Positions 25,266 through 32,539 of a stretch of 64,000 nt of DNA are shown one piece after another. Numbering within the stretch: position 1 is the first letter of the stretch; the number at the start of each line of letters is the position of its first letter. The notes below the pieces were generated by a model. That model was given only the letters and a program-made list of their open reading frames with translations, was not told the origin of the DNA and ran no database searches. This DNA comes from Streptomyces scopuliridis RB72 (GTDB lineage Bacteria > Actinomycetota > Actinomycetes > Streptomycetales > Streptomycetaceae): the NCBI RefSeq assembly GCF_000718095.1, contig NZ_JOEI01000009.1, positions 310,001-374,000 of the forward strand. The letters are read 5' to 3'. A program made the translations under genes and the position numbers.

Positions 25266-25901
25266 ATGATGGCAACCAGCTCACGAGAGCGTGGCCGACC
25301 TCGGGTTTCTTCGCGGGAAGCGATTGAGCGTGAGGCGATCCGGCTGTTTCGCGAACACGGGTTCGCTGCGACCACGATTCCGATGATCGCTCACGCCAGC
25401 GGGGTGAGCCGCACCAGTGTGTTCCGCTACTGGGGTTCGAAGTCGGAGATCATCTGGACGGAGTTCGATGCCCACACGCACCGGCTCACCCAGTCGCTTC
25501 AGGGGGCGGACCGCGATGCGGCGACGATGACTGCCGTCCGCGAACAGGTGGTCGCGAACCTCGCCCGATCCATTGATGCTTCGGCTCTTTGGATGGAGAG
25601 GTTCGCCATCCTCGACTCTTCCCCGGACCTCAGTGGCGAGGCGGCGGCGCACTGGCTCGACTGGGCTGGGGTCGTCGCGGACCACATCGCACGGCGGCAC
25701 GGCCTGGAACCCCTGGACCTCGTGCCCCAGACCGCCGGAGCAGCCGTTCAAGCTGCTTTCCTCGCGGTTTTGCGCCGCTGGCTACCGGTCGACAATCCAT
25801 CGGCGGACCTGCTGCCGGAACTCGACGCGGTGCTGCGCCCCCTCTGCGATGCGTTGCAGCAGTGGATGGACGTTCAGCTCGCCGCATCCGGCGAGGTGTG
25901 A
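25266..25901 (+). CDS. TetR-family regulator (acyl-CoA-like ligand-binding C-terminal type)
   Basis: This 211-residue protein starts at adjacent ATGs (25266/25269); no clear ribosome site is seen and translation may be leaderless. The HTH spans residues about 15-60: I-E-R-E-A-I-R-L-F-R-E-H-G-F-A-A-T-T, then I-A-H-A-S-G-V-S-R-T-S-V-F-R-Y-W-G-S-K. The C-terminal helices (A-L-W-M-E-R-F-A-I...H-W-L-D-W-A-G...L-R-R-W) resemble the TetR_C_14 group. It is followed after 153 bp by a dehydrogenase gene whose promoter spacer contains a perfect 15-bp dyad, so this protein is almost certainly the repressor of that gene. The pair is inserted inside an ABC ATPase gene, which suggests acquisition as a unit. 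Confidence 0.85.
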   Translation: MMATSSRERGRPRVSSREAIEREAIRLFREHGFAATTIPMIAHASGVSRTSVFRYWGSKSEIIWTEFDAHTHRLTQSLQGADRDAATMTAVREQVVANLARSIDASALWMERFAILDSSPDLSGEAAAHWLDWAGVVADHIARRHGLEPLDLVPQTAGAAVQAAFLAVLRRWLPVDNPSADLLPELDAVLRPLCDALQQWMDVQLAASGEV

Positions 25902-25934
25902 TGCGCCGGCGCGAGCAATCACCTGGGGGAGGGA

Positions 25935-25963
25935 TTGTTTTTGGTACTGAGTACCAGTAATGT
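25935..25963 (+). promoter_or_regulatory. SDR promoter with TetR operator in the spacer
   Basis: TTGTTT (25935-25940), a 17-base spacer and TAATGT (25958-25963) form a good promoter. The spacer is almost entirely the dyad TGGTACT-G-AGTACCA (25942-25956). A TetR dimer bound there would block RNA polymerase outright. Confidence 0.7.
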
Positions 25964-26054
25964 GGGCCGCGCCGAAGATGTCTTGACGTCGAGACACTGT
26001 CGACCCTGAACCGCGAGCCGCGGTCCACGGACAGCGAAGAAGAACGGACCCGAG

Positions 26055-26801
26055 ATGGGCAAGCTTGACGGCAAAGTCGCCATCATCACCGGAGCAGCGC
26101 AAGGCATGGGCGAGGCGCACGCCCGGCGCTTCGTCAAGGAGGGCGCGAAGGTCGTCCTCACCGACCTCAACGAGGAGCGCGGCGCGAAAATCGCCGCCGA
26201 ACTCAGTCCCCATGTGTTGTTCATCCGCCATGACGTCTCCTCTCTTGAGGAATGGCTCGCAGTGGTCGAGCGAACCGAGGATGTCTTCGGACCCGTGAAC
26301 ATCCTCGTCAACAACGCCGGCATCCTCGGCCCGATCGCGGATGTGGTGGAGATCGAGCCGGACGACTACCTCAAGGTTGTCGCGGTCAACCAGCACTCCC
26401 AGGTCTGGGGCATGAAGACCGTCATCCCCTCCATGCGCAAGGCGGGTGGCGGATCCATCGTCAACATCAGCTCCACCGCCGGCATGGTCTCCGTCGTGGG
26501 AGCCCCGAGTATCGCCTACGTCGGCAGCAAGTTCGCCTCCCGCGGTATGACGAAGCAGGTGGCTGTGCAGTTCGGCCCTGACCAGATCAGGGTCAACTCC
26601 GTCCACCCCGGATACATCAAGACTCCGATGATGATTGAGGCCACTGACGAGAACGGCGGCGGCGTCGCCGACACGGTCCCGCTGCGACGCCTGGCCGACC
26701 CGGACGAGGTGGCCAGCCTCGTGCTCTTCCTCGCCTCTGACGAGTCGTCGTACGTCAGCGGGATGGAACACGTCATCGACGGTGGACTCATCGCCTCCTG
26801 A
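26055..26801 (+). CDS. Short-chain dehydrogenase/reductase
   Basis: This 248-residue classical SDR (FabG/hydroxysteroid-dehydrogenase-like) uses NAD(P)H. The cofactor motif T-G-A-A-Q-G-M-G is at residues 12-19, with L-T-D-L at the end of beta-2, where the acidic residue favours NAD(H). Also present are N-N-A-G near residue 89, catalytic Ser in N-I-S-S-T-A-G and Tyr/Lys in Y-V-G-S-K (about 155-159), and the C-terminal D-G-G dimer motif. Substrates of this subgroup are ring or chain hydroxyl/keto groups; the precise one is unknown. It is controlled by the upstream TetR through the operator-in-spacer promoter and followed by a nested hairpin terminator. It is probably a detoxification or catabolic cassette. 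Confidence 0.92.
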   Translation: MGKLDGKVAIITGAAQGMGEAHARRFVKEGAKVVLTDLNEERGAKIAAELSPHVLFIRHDVSSLEEWLAVVERTEDVFGPVNILVNNAGILGPIADVVEIEPDDYLKVVAVNQHSQVWGMKTVIPSMRKAGGGSIVNISSTAGMVSVVGAPSIAYVGSKFASRGMTKQVAVQFGPDQIRVNSVHPGYIKTPMMIEATDENGGGVADTVPLRRLADPDEVASLVLFLASDESSYVSGMEHVIDGGLIAS

Positions 26802-26822
26802 CGCCGTAAGACTGCGCGGAGT

Positions 26823-26860
26823 GGTGCCGGGCCTTTGCCCCCTCAGGGGAACCCGGCGCC
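26823..26860 (+). terminator. Nested hairpin after the SDR gene
   Basis: GGTGCCGGG (26823-26831) pairs with CCCGGCGCC (26852-26860, one G-U pair), with an inner CCCC/GGGG stem. It falls just before the broken ABC ATPase sequence resumes. Confidence 0.7.
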
Positions 26861-26867
26861 ACACAGC

Positions 26868-27385
26868 GGCCCGATGACCCGCCTGGCGGCGAGCGCGTCC
26901 AGGCCGGTGGTGGGCTCGTCCAGGACGAGTACGGGCGCGTCGCGCAGCATCGCGCGGGCGATGGCGACGCGCTGGAGCTGCCCGCCGGACAGCCGGGCCG
27001 TGCCCGGGTCGATCGGGGTGTCGTAGCCGTCGGGCAGCGCGGAGATGAAGGTGTGCGCGGCGGCGTCCGTGGCCGCCCGCACCACCTCCTCGTCGGTGGC
27101 CCCCGGCCGCCCGCACGCGATGTTCCCGCGGATCGTGTCGTGCAGGATCAGCGTCTCCTGCGGCAGCAGGGTGATCTGCTCGCGCAGGAAGGTCACGGGG
27201 ACGGCGTCCAGCGGTACGCCGTCGAGGCGTACGGACCCCTCGGCCGGGTCGTAGAAGCGCGGCAGCAGCTTGGACACGGTCGACTTGCCGGCCCCGCCGG
27301 CCCCTGTGATCAGTACGAACTCCCCGGGCCGGGCGGCGAACGTGATGCCGCTGAGCGTGTCGCGCTCCGCGCCGATGTAGACGTC
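26868..27385 (-). pseudogene. ABC exporter ATPase, N-terminal part of the nucleotide-binding domain
   Basis: The minus strand reads D-T-L-S-G-I-T-F-A-A-R-P-G-E-F-V-L-I, Walker A G-A-G-G-A-G-K-S-T, Q-loop L-P-Q-E-T, signature L-S-G-G-Q-L-Q-R-V-A-I-A-R-A, Walker B V-L-V-L-D-E-P and D-loop G-L-D-A-L-A-A-R, then breaks off after R-R-V-I-G-P-L. The transmembrane domain that should precede it is absent; unrelated sequence begins near 27390. The missing C-terminal end is at 24895-25034. The gene is therefore truncated on one side and interrupted on the other. Confidence 0.85.
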
Positions 27386-27546
27386 TGCTTCTTCGCAGGG
27401 GCCGGCTTCTGCGCCTTGTGGCTGTCCTTGGGCGCGAAATGGAGATGAGCTGTGCTTGACCTGTCGGTGACATGAGAGATTTTTAAGGCGTTTTCGGGAA
27501 TCGCCACGCCATTGGCTGTACGGAATTCGCCGCTCCGCGCGACGCG

Positions 27547-27879
27547 TCAGACCACCTCTTCCAGTTCCTGGAGCAGCTTGCGCTTCGGGCGGGCTCCGAC
27601 CATGGACTTCACCGGCTCGCCCGCGCGGAACACCATCAACGTCGGCATCGCGAGGACCCCGTACCGCGCCGTGACCTCGGGGTTGCTGTCCACATCGAGC
27701 TGGACGACCTTGAGCCGGTCGGCCTGCTCCCCGGCCACGGCGCTCAGCACCGGCGCGAGTTGCCGGCAGGGCCCGCACCAGTCGGCGGTGAATTCCACGA
27801 GGACCGGGAGTCCGGCCTTGAGCACCTCATTGTCGAAGTCCGCGTCCGTCACGGCGTCGACACCCTCTATCGCGATCAT
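27547..27879 (-). CDS. trxA: Thioredoxin
   Basis: This 110-residue thioredoxin has V-E-F-T-A-D-W-C-G-P-C-R-Q-L-A-P-V-L. The redox-active CGPC is near residues 33-36, the cis-Pro is in V-L-A-M-P-T-L-M-V-F-R-A-G, and the C-terminal helix is K-R-K-L-L-Q-E-L-E. The ATG at 27879 has GAGGAGAG upstream; the longer frame adds Arg-rich noise. It lies 71 bp downstream of a MerR regulator on the same strand with a four-copy direct repeat between and across the gene ends. This MerR-Trx pairing suggests redox- or electrophile-responsive control. It is one of two thioredoxin-fold genes in the window (see CnoX at 62.3 kb). Confidence 0.93.
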   Translation of the reverse strand: MIAIEGVDAVTDADFDNEVLKAGLPVLVEFTADWCGPCRQLAPVLSAVAGEQADRLKVVQLDVDSNPEVTARYGVLAMPTLMVFRAGEPVKSMVGARPKRKLLQELEEVV

Positions 27880-27924
27880 TTCTCTGTCTCTCCTCGATTG
27901 ACGCGGCCGAATTCGCGCGCGCTT

Positions 27925-27986
27925 TTGTGCGGCATCAGCCTTGTGCGACATCAGTTTTTGTGCGGCGTCGATTTGTGCGGCGTCAG
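27925..27986. repeat. Four-copy TTGTGCG-RC-RTC direct repeat at the merR/trxA junction
   Basis: Copies start at 27925, 27941, 27958 and 27973 (spacings 16, 17, 15) with the core TTGTGCGGCGTC or one- to two-base variants. Two copies are inside the merR coding end, where they encode the T-P-H-K, T-P-H-K tail. Two lie in the gap before trxA. Confidence 0.85.
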
Positions 27987-28394
27987 TTCGCAGCGCGGTT
28001 CAGGACCGCCCGGCACCTCCGCTTCGGCCGCCAGCCCGGCGCGCGCCGCCTCGGCCTGGGCGAGCTGCGCCCCGACCTGGGCACGTACCGACTGAAGCTC
28101 ACCGATCAGCCCGTCCAGCTCGCCGAGCTTGCGGCGGTAGACGGCGAGCGAGGCGGGACAGGAGTCCCCGGCCGGATGCCCGGCGCGCAGGCACTCCACG
28201 AACGGCCGCGTCTCCTCCAGATCGAACCCGAAGTCCTGAAGGGTCCTGATCTGCCGGAGGAGCCGCAGATCGCTCTCGTCGTACGTGCGGTAGCCGTTCA
28301 CCGCGCGCCGGGCGGGCAGCAGCCCGCGTGACTCGTAGTAACGCAGAGTCCGCGTGGTCGTCCCCGCCCGCTCCGCAAGCTCGCCGATTCGCAT
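27951..28394 (-). CDS. MerR-family regulator
   Basis: This 147-residue protein has the MerR winged-helix at the N-terminus: M-R-I-G-E-L-A-E-R-A-G-T-T-T-R-T-L-R-Y-Y-E then G-L-L-P-A-R-R. A long dimerisation helix follows (about residues 75-130). Two cysteines, C-L-R-A-G-H-P-A-G-D-S-C around residues 88-99, are spaced like a sensor pair, so a redox or metal/electrophile signal is plausible. The tail ends with the repeated T-P-H-K units produced by the direct-repeat array. The ATG at 28394 closely follows a MerR-type promoter with the dyad CCTTGAC-N6-GTCAAGG. Autoregulation and control of the downstream trxA are inferred from layout. Confidence 0.88.
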   Translation of the reverse strand: MRIGELAERAGTTTRTLRYYESRGLLPARRAVNGYRTYDESDLRLLRQIRTLQDFGFDLEETRPFVECLRAGHPAGDSCPASLAVYRRKLGELDGLIGELQSVRAQVGAQLAQAEAARAGLAAEAEVPGGPEPRCELTPHKSTPHKN

Positions 28395-28408
28395 GTCTCG
28401 ACCGTAAT

Positions 28409-28428
28409 CCTTGACGCCGAGGTCAAGG
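28409..28428 (-). promoter_or_regulatory. MerR-type operator/promoter
   Basis: CCTTGAC (28409-28415) and GTCAAGG (28422-28428) flank 6 bases, 15 bp before the merR start. Read leftward, it contains the -35 TTGACC and would leave a long spacer to any -10, as usual for MerR-activated promoters. Confidence 0.6.
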
Positions 28429-28461
28429 CAAGGAGCGAGCAGCAAGGCACGGAGCAAGGCA

Positions 28462-28511
28462 TTGACGGTACGCCCCGGTGCCGTTACAAGACGTACTGAG
28501 AGCGCTCTCAG
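28462..28511 (+). promoter_or_regulatory. GH16 promoter with LacI-type operator
   Basis: TTGACG (28462-28467), a 17-base spacer and TACAAG (28485-28490) form a strong promoter. The perfect 16-bp palindrome CTGAGAGCGCTCTCAG (28496-28511) sits at the transcription start. Its G-A-G-C-G-C-T-C centre is the LacI/CebR-type core used by Streptomyces glycan regulators. The matching regulator gene is not in the window. Confidence 0.7.
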
Positions 28512-28559
28512 TCTCCCCTCGGCACCATCCGCAGGCACCATCCGCACCGGAGGTGTTCC

Positions 28560-30023
28560 TTGAGAACCAGCCGCATCAGATCCACTCCCCGCAGCACTCC
28601 GCGCACGCCCCTCATCGCCGCGATCCTCGCCATGGCCGTCGCACTGGCCGGCTTCATCGGCGTCACCGGCGCCGGCACCGCCCAGGGCGCGATACCGCCC
28701 GCGCCCGGCTGGAACCTCCAGTGGGGCGACGACTTCAACGGCGCGGACCGCACCCCGCCCTCCGCCGCCAACTGGCAGACCGACACCGGCCACGGCTACC
28801 CCGGCGGGCCGGGTAACTGGGGCACCGGCGAGATCCAGAACTACACCGCCAGCCCCGACAATCTGAGCCTCGACGGCAATGGAAACCTCCGTATCACCCC
28901 GCTCAGGGACGGCGCGGGCAACTGGACCTCGGCCCGGATCGAGACCCAGCGCGCCGACTTCAAGGCTCCGGCGGGCGGCACCCTCCGTATCGAGGGCCGT
29001 ATCCAGATGCCGAACGTGACGGGCGACGCCGCGCTCGGCTACTGGCCCGCCTTCTGGGCCCTCGGCTCGCCGTACCGGGGCAACTACTGGAACTGGCCGG
29101 GCACCGGTGAGTTCGACATCATGGAGAACGTCAACGGGATCAACTCCGTCTGGGGCGTGCTGCACTGCGGAGTGAACCCCGGCGGCCCCTGCAACGAGAC
29201 CACCGGCCTCGGCGCCAGCCGCGCCTGCCCCGGGGCCAGTTGCCAGTCCGCGTTCCACACCTACCGCTTCGAGTGGGACCGCGCGGTCACCCCCAACGAG
29301 CTGCGCTGGTACGTGGACGACCAGCTCTTCCACACCGTGCGGCAGAACCAGATGGACGCCGGCACCTGGGCCAATATGACCGACCACGCCGGGTACTTCA
29401 TCCTTCTCAACGTGGCGATCGGCGGCGCGTTCCCCGACGCACTCGGTGGCCGGACCCCGACCGCCGCGACCGTCCCCGGCCGCTCCATGCTCGTCGACTA
29501 CGTGGCCGTCTGGACCCGTGGCGGCACGCCCCCGACCGACCCGCCGCCCTCGGGTTCCTCGACGCTGTACGCGCGGACGGGCGCCGGACTCGGTGACTCC
29601 ACCGGCTCGGCCGCGTCGGCCACGCTCGCCACGGCGGGCGGCGCCAACTACGACGGCACGCCGCACACCCCGCAGGTCTTCACCTCCAGCGGGATCACCC
29701 GTACGTACAACGGCGGCGCCACCCAGTTCGACCTGTTCGTGGACGCGGGGACGTCGGTCGGCAACGGCCAGCAGGTGAGGGTGAGTTACGACCGTACGGG
29801 CGACGGCACCTGGGACCGTACGGAGACCTACGAGTACTTCGCGACCGACCCCGTCCCCGGCTATGAGCACTACACCCAGGCCAGGGGCCTGAAGTCGGCC
29901 ACCGGATCGCACGGCGATCTGGTCAACGGGAAGGTACGGATCGAGGTCTGGAACGCCATCGGCACCGGCGCGAGCACGCTGGGCATCGGCAACCAGTCGG
30001 TGGTCCGGATCCCGTTCGGCTGA
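28560..30023 (+). CDS. Secreted GH16 beta-glucanase with C-terminal carbohydrate-binding module
   Basis: This 487-residue exported glycoside hydrolase starts at TTG (28560), fixed by GGAGG six bases upstream. It has an Arg-rich signal peptide of about 45 residues ending near A-Q-G-A. The GH16 sandwich (about residues 50-320) contains the catalytic E-x-D-x-x-E motif as G-E-F-D-I-M-E-N-V-N-G (nucleophile and acid Glu near residue 185) and the surrounding F-W-A-L-G-S and T-Y-R-F-E-W-D strands. The variant fits endo-beta-1,3-glucanases (laminarinases). After a Pro/Ser linker, a C-terminal module of about 150 residues starts Y-A-R-T-G-A-G-L-G-D-S-T-G-S-A-A-S-A-T-L and resembles CBM56-type beta-1,3-glucan binders (from memory). 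A LacI-type operator controls it. Confidence 0.9.
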   Translation: MRTSRIRSTPRSTPRTPLIAAILAMAVALAGFIGVTGAGTAQGAIPPAPGWNLQWGDDFNGADRTPPSAANWQTDTGHGYPGGPGNWGTGEIQNYTASPDNLSLDGNGNLRITPLRDGAGNWTSARIETQRADFKAPAGGTLRIEGRIQMPNVTGDAALGYWPAFWALGSPYRGNYWNWPGTGEFDIMENVNGINSVWGVLHCGVNPGGPCNETTGLGASRACPGASCQSAFHTYRFEWDRAVTPNELRWYVDDQLFHTVRQNQMDAGTWANMTDHAGYFILLNVAIGGAFPDALGGRTPTAATVPGRSMLVDYVAVWTRGGTPPTDPPPSGSSTLYARTGAGLGDSTGSAASATLATAGGANYDGTPHTPQVFTSSGITRTYNGGATQFDLFVDAGTSVGNGQQVRVSYDRTGDGTWDRTETYEYFATDPVPGYEHYTQARGLKSATGSHGDLVNGKVRIEVWNAIGTGASTLGIGNQSVVRIPFG

Positions 30024-30036
30024 CGCGACGCGAGGT

Positions 30037-30068
30037 GGCCGGTACGGATCGTCGCATCCGTACCGGCC
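30037..30068 (+). terminator. 13-bp perfect hairpin after the GH16 gene
   Basis: GGCCGGTACGGAT (30037-30049) pairs exactly with ATCCGTACCGGCC (30056-30068) across a 6-base loop, 14 bases after the GH16 stop. Confidence 0.85.
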
Positions 30069-30094
30069 GGGCGCGGGCGGCGGGATTCAGCGAC

Positions 30095-30340
30095 GGGACC
30101 CCGCGTCTCGTCTTCAGGGGAGACGCCGAGGAGATCTCCGACCTGGCCGGAGATCTCGGCACGAAGCTCTTCCCGGTCGGATACGACACATACGACGGCT
30201 CGACCTTACTCATGGACGAAACCGGTCGGTTCTTCTTTTCGCACCACACCGGGGCATATCACCTTGGGTGCGAAAAGTACGAGGCACTGATGAGCTTGAT
30301 GAGCGGTGAAATGGAGGATGCGGAGGACTACTTTGTCTGA
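30095..30340 (+). pseudogene. SUKH-3 immunity protein relic (5' truncated)
   Basis: The frame ending at 30340 encodes F-R-G-D-A-E-E-I-S-D-L-A-G-D-L-G-T-K-L-F-P-V-G-Y, then L-L-M-D-E-T-G-R-F-F-F-S-H-H-T-G-A-Y-H-L-G and a final acidic E-D-A-E-D-Y-F-V. These are hallmarks of the SUKH-3 (SMI1/KNR4) immunity superfamily. An open frame reaches back to 30035, but it begins in the GH16 terminator hairpin and has no ribosome site, so the N-terminal half of the gene has been lost. Base composition is less GC-rich than its neighbours. Normally such proteins neutralise a cognate deaminase or nuclease toxin; a toxin scrap follows directly. Confidence 0.6.
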
Positions 30341-30419
30341 CGTCGTTCCCGGCGTGGCCGCGTCTCTGCTCGTCGACGGTCCTCTCGGCCGGACCGGCTA
30401 CCGTCCGGGCCCCGGATAG
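30333..30419 (+). pseudogene. YwqJ-type deaminase toxin relic (N-terminus only)
   Basis: Starting at TTG (30333) with GGAGG just upstream and overlapping the SUKH stop, 28 codons read S-D-V-V-P-G-V-A-A-S-L-L-V-D-G and then run into a stop. P-G-V-A-A-S-L-L is, from memory, the opening of YwqJ-related putative deaminases, which sit directly after SUKH immunity genes in Streptomyces. The catalytic part is gone. Confidence 0.45.
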
Positions 30420-30570
30420 AGGATCGCATCGAGCACCTCCAAAGAGCGGCTCAGGTCCCGCGGTTCGCCCATGACGGGGAGCCGGTCGGCGGGTGGGTGG
30501 CCGGAAGGGATTCTTTCGTCGCGCCCGCTGTCGGTCCTGGCGGCTACGGTATCGCCGGGGAGGAAGCACC

Positions 30571-31548
30571 ATGATGGAGACGGTCTTTCACAGCGATGAC
30601 CTTCCGCCGACGGAGCGGCTGGCCCGCTTCGACGCGTTTCAGGTCGACAGTCCGCACCCGATGCGGGTGGAGAGCGGTGAGCCGGCGCGGTTCAGTGCCA
30701 CGGCGCGGGCGCTGGACCTCGCGTCCGTGAACGTCGTCGAGCTGACCTGCTCGCCTTCGGACGTACGGCGCACCCCACGGCTGATCCGGCTGTGCGACCC
30801 CGAGCTGTACTCGGTTGTCTTCGCACTGCGCGGCGGGCTCGGTGTCGTCCAGGACGCCCGCGAGGCGGAGTTGGGGCCGTTCGACTTCGCGCTGTACGAC
30901 AGCTCGCGCCCCTTCGACGTGAAGATCGCCACCGACCGGGGGACGGCCGCGCTCGTACGCGCCCACGTACCCCGCGCGCTGCTGCCCCTGCCCGCGGACC
31001 GCAGCGCGGAGCTGATGGCGGTGCCGCTTCCCGGTCGGGCGGGTGTGGGGGCGCTGCTCACGCAGTTCCTCACCAGCCTGACCACCGACTCCGCCGCCTA
31101 CCGGCCGGCCGATGCCCCCCGGCTGGGTACGGTCGCCCTCGACCTGCTCACCGCGGTGCTCGCCCACCATCTCGACGCCGACGCACGGGTGCCGGACGAC
31201 TCCCGGCAGCGCGCACTGCTGCTGCGCATCGAGGCGTTCGTACAACAGCATCTGCACGATCCCGAGCTGTCACCCGGCGCCATCGCCGCCGCCCACCACA
31301 TCTCCGTCAGTTACCTGCACCGCCTCTTCCGCGCGCGCGACAGCACCGTCGCGGCCTGGATCCGCGACCAGCGCCTCGAACGCGCCCGCCGTGACCTCAC
31401 CGACGGCACGCTGCGGACCGTACCCGTCCACCGGATCGCGGCCCGCTGGGGCTTCCCCGACCACGCCACCTTCACCCGCGCCTTCCGCGCCGCCTACGAC
31501 CTCCCACCCCGGGACTACCGCCACCGCGCCCTCACCTCCCCGGCGTAG
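30571..31548 (+). CDS. AraC-family regulator (AraC_binding_2 N-terminal domain)
   Basis: This 325-residue protein starts at the ATG at 30571 with GGAGGAAGC upstream. The N-terminal about 190 residues form the cupin-like ligand domain of the AraC_binding_2 group (F-D-F-A-L-Y-D-S-S-R-P-F-D; L-V-R-A-H-V-P-R-A-L-L-P-L-P). The C-terminal AraC HTH pair includes D-P-E-L-S-P-G-A-I-A-A-A-H-H-I-S-V-S-Y-L and V-H-R-I-A-A-R-W-G-F-P-D-H-A-T-F-T-R-A-F-R with the closing L-P-P-R-D-Y-R. The spacing between the two HTHs is normal. No clear target neighbours remain: the next feature is a decayed transposase. A 150-bp intergenic piece upstream shows nothing distinctive. Confidence 0.88.
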   Translation: MMETVFHSDDLPPTERLARFDAFQVDSPHPMRVESGEPARFSATARALDLASVNVVELTCSPSDVRRTPRLIRLCDPELYSVVFALRGGLGVVQDAREAELGPFDFALYDSSRPFDVKIATDRGTAALVRAHVPRALLPLPADRSAELMAVPLPGRAGVGALLTQFLTSLTTDSAAYRPADAPRLGTVALDLLTAVLAHHLDADARVPDDSRQRALLLRIEAFVQQHLHDPELSPGAIAAAHHISVSYLHRLFRARDSTVAAWIRDQRLERARRDLTDGTLRTVPVHRIAARWGFPDHATFTRAFRAAYDLPPRDYRHRALTSPA

Positions 31549-31684
31549 CCGGCTTTCGCGTGGCCGCCGCCTCCCCCGTGGACGGCGGCCACGGAGGCCG
31601 GCACTCGACAGCGCGACCGTCGCCTGCCGCAACAAGGATGTGCGACGCCGCCGGTGCGGTCTTTGACGCGTGGTGCACGACTAC

Positions 31685-32500
31685 TTGACGAAGCGTTCAC
31701 TCCAGCGCGTCGGCCCTCCGGGCTCGTTACGGGAAGCCGACTGTGCCGCCCCAGAGCGTCGGGGGCGGCCCGGCCGATGGTGCCGGCGAGGTCGGCGGGT
31801 CCGGCCGGGGGCAGGATTCCGGTCGCGGTGGTGACGGTGTCGGCGGCGGTGGTCTGCAGGACGGTGAAGCTGATGCGGTCCATGTCCAGGCCGGGCCGGG
31901 TGCGGGCAGTGTCAGCGGCGGTGCGGATCAGGGCGTGGTAGGTGGTGAGCAGGGCGTGGACCTCCTGGTCGAGGCCGGTCAGGCTGCGGGAGCGCAGGAC
32001 GTGGCCGTCCAGCGTGGTCGCCTTGATCGAGAAGTACGTCGTCTCCGACTGCCACCGCTCGGGTAGAGATCCACGAGCCCGGCGGCTGGGTGGGCGGCCG
32101 GGCCGAGGAGGCTGGTGAGCAAGCGCCACTCCTCGGGTGCGGACGGTGCCATCGGCCAGGGTTGCGGTGACGGACGCCTCGATGACGCGGACGGTCAGCA
32201 GGACGGGCAGGACGCCGTAGCCGATCCGGGCCAGGTAGGAGCCGTCGCCCAGGTGCCGGAAGGGGATGGGTACCCGGCGGGCGGAGGAGCGGACCAGGAA
32301 CTGGGCGCCGGTGGCCTGGACGTCCCGGGCGAACTCGTTCGCATCGAAGCCGGCATCGGCCAGCAGGAGCATCGTGCGGTCCAGCACACTCAACAGGCGG
32401 CCCGCGTAGGTGAGTTCGCCGTTACTCTCGGGGCCGAACGCGGGCCAGGACGGCGCGGGTGCCACACTCGACCAGGACCACGAGTCGCAAGCGGATTCTC
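31685..32500 (-). mobile_element. Decayed IS4-family transposase (left copy)
   Basis: The minus strand encodes central DDE-transposase blocks: V-E-C-G-T-R-A-V-L-A, then L-L-L-A-D-A-G-F-D-A-N-E-F (the second catalytic Asp region), Q-F-L-V-R-S-S-A-R-R, and E-R-W-Q-S-E-T-T-Y-F-S-I-K, the Glu-containing Y-(2)-R-like helix. L-D-Q-E-V-H-A-L-L-T-T-Y and the C-terminal D-M-D-R-I-S-F-T-V-L-Q-T follow. The linking stretch W-R-L-L-T-S-L-L-G-P-A-A-H-P-A-A-G-L-V-D-L-Y is readable only in another frame, so two compensating frameshifts are present. Both the N-terminus and the extreme C-terminus are missing. No terminal inverted repeats were recognised. Confidence 0.75.
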
Positions 32501-32539
32501 TTTCGCCGACCATCGCCCGCACCAGCGTTCGTCCAGAGG

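Noticed and set aside
27951..29912. Extension of the MerR frame to 653 codons through the GH16 gene
   Set aside because: The MerR HTH begins exactly at ATG 28394; the upstream part is antisense to the glucanase.
30035..30094. N-terminal extension of the SUKH-3 frame
   Set aside because: It lies inside the GH16 terminator hairpin and lacks a ribosome site; kept only the recognisable C-terminal part as a relic.
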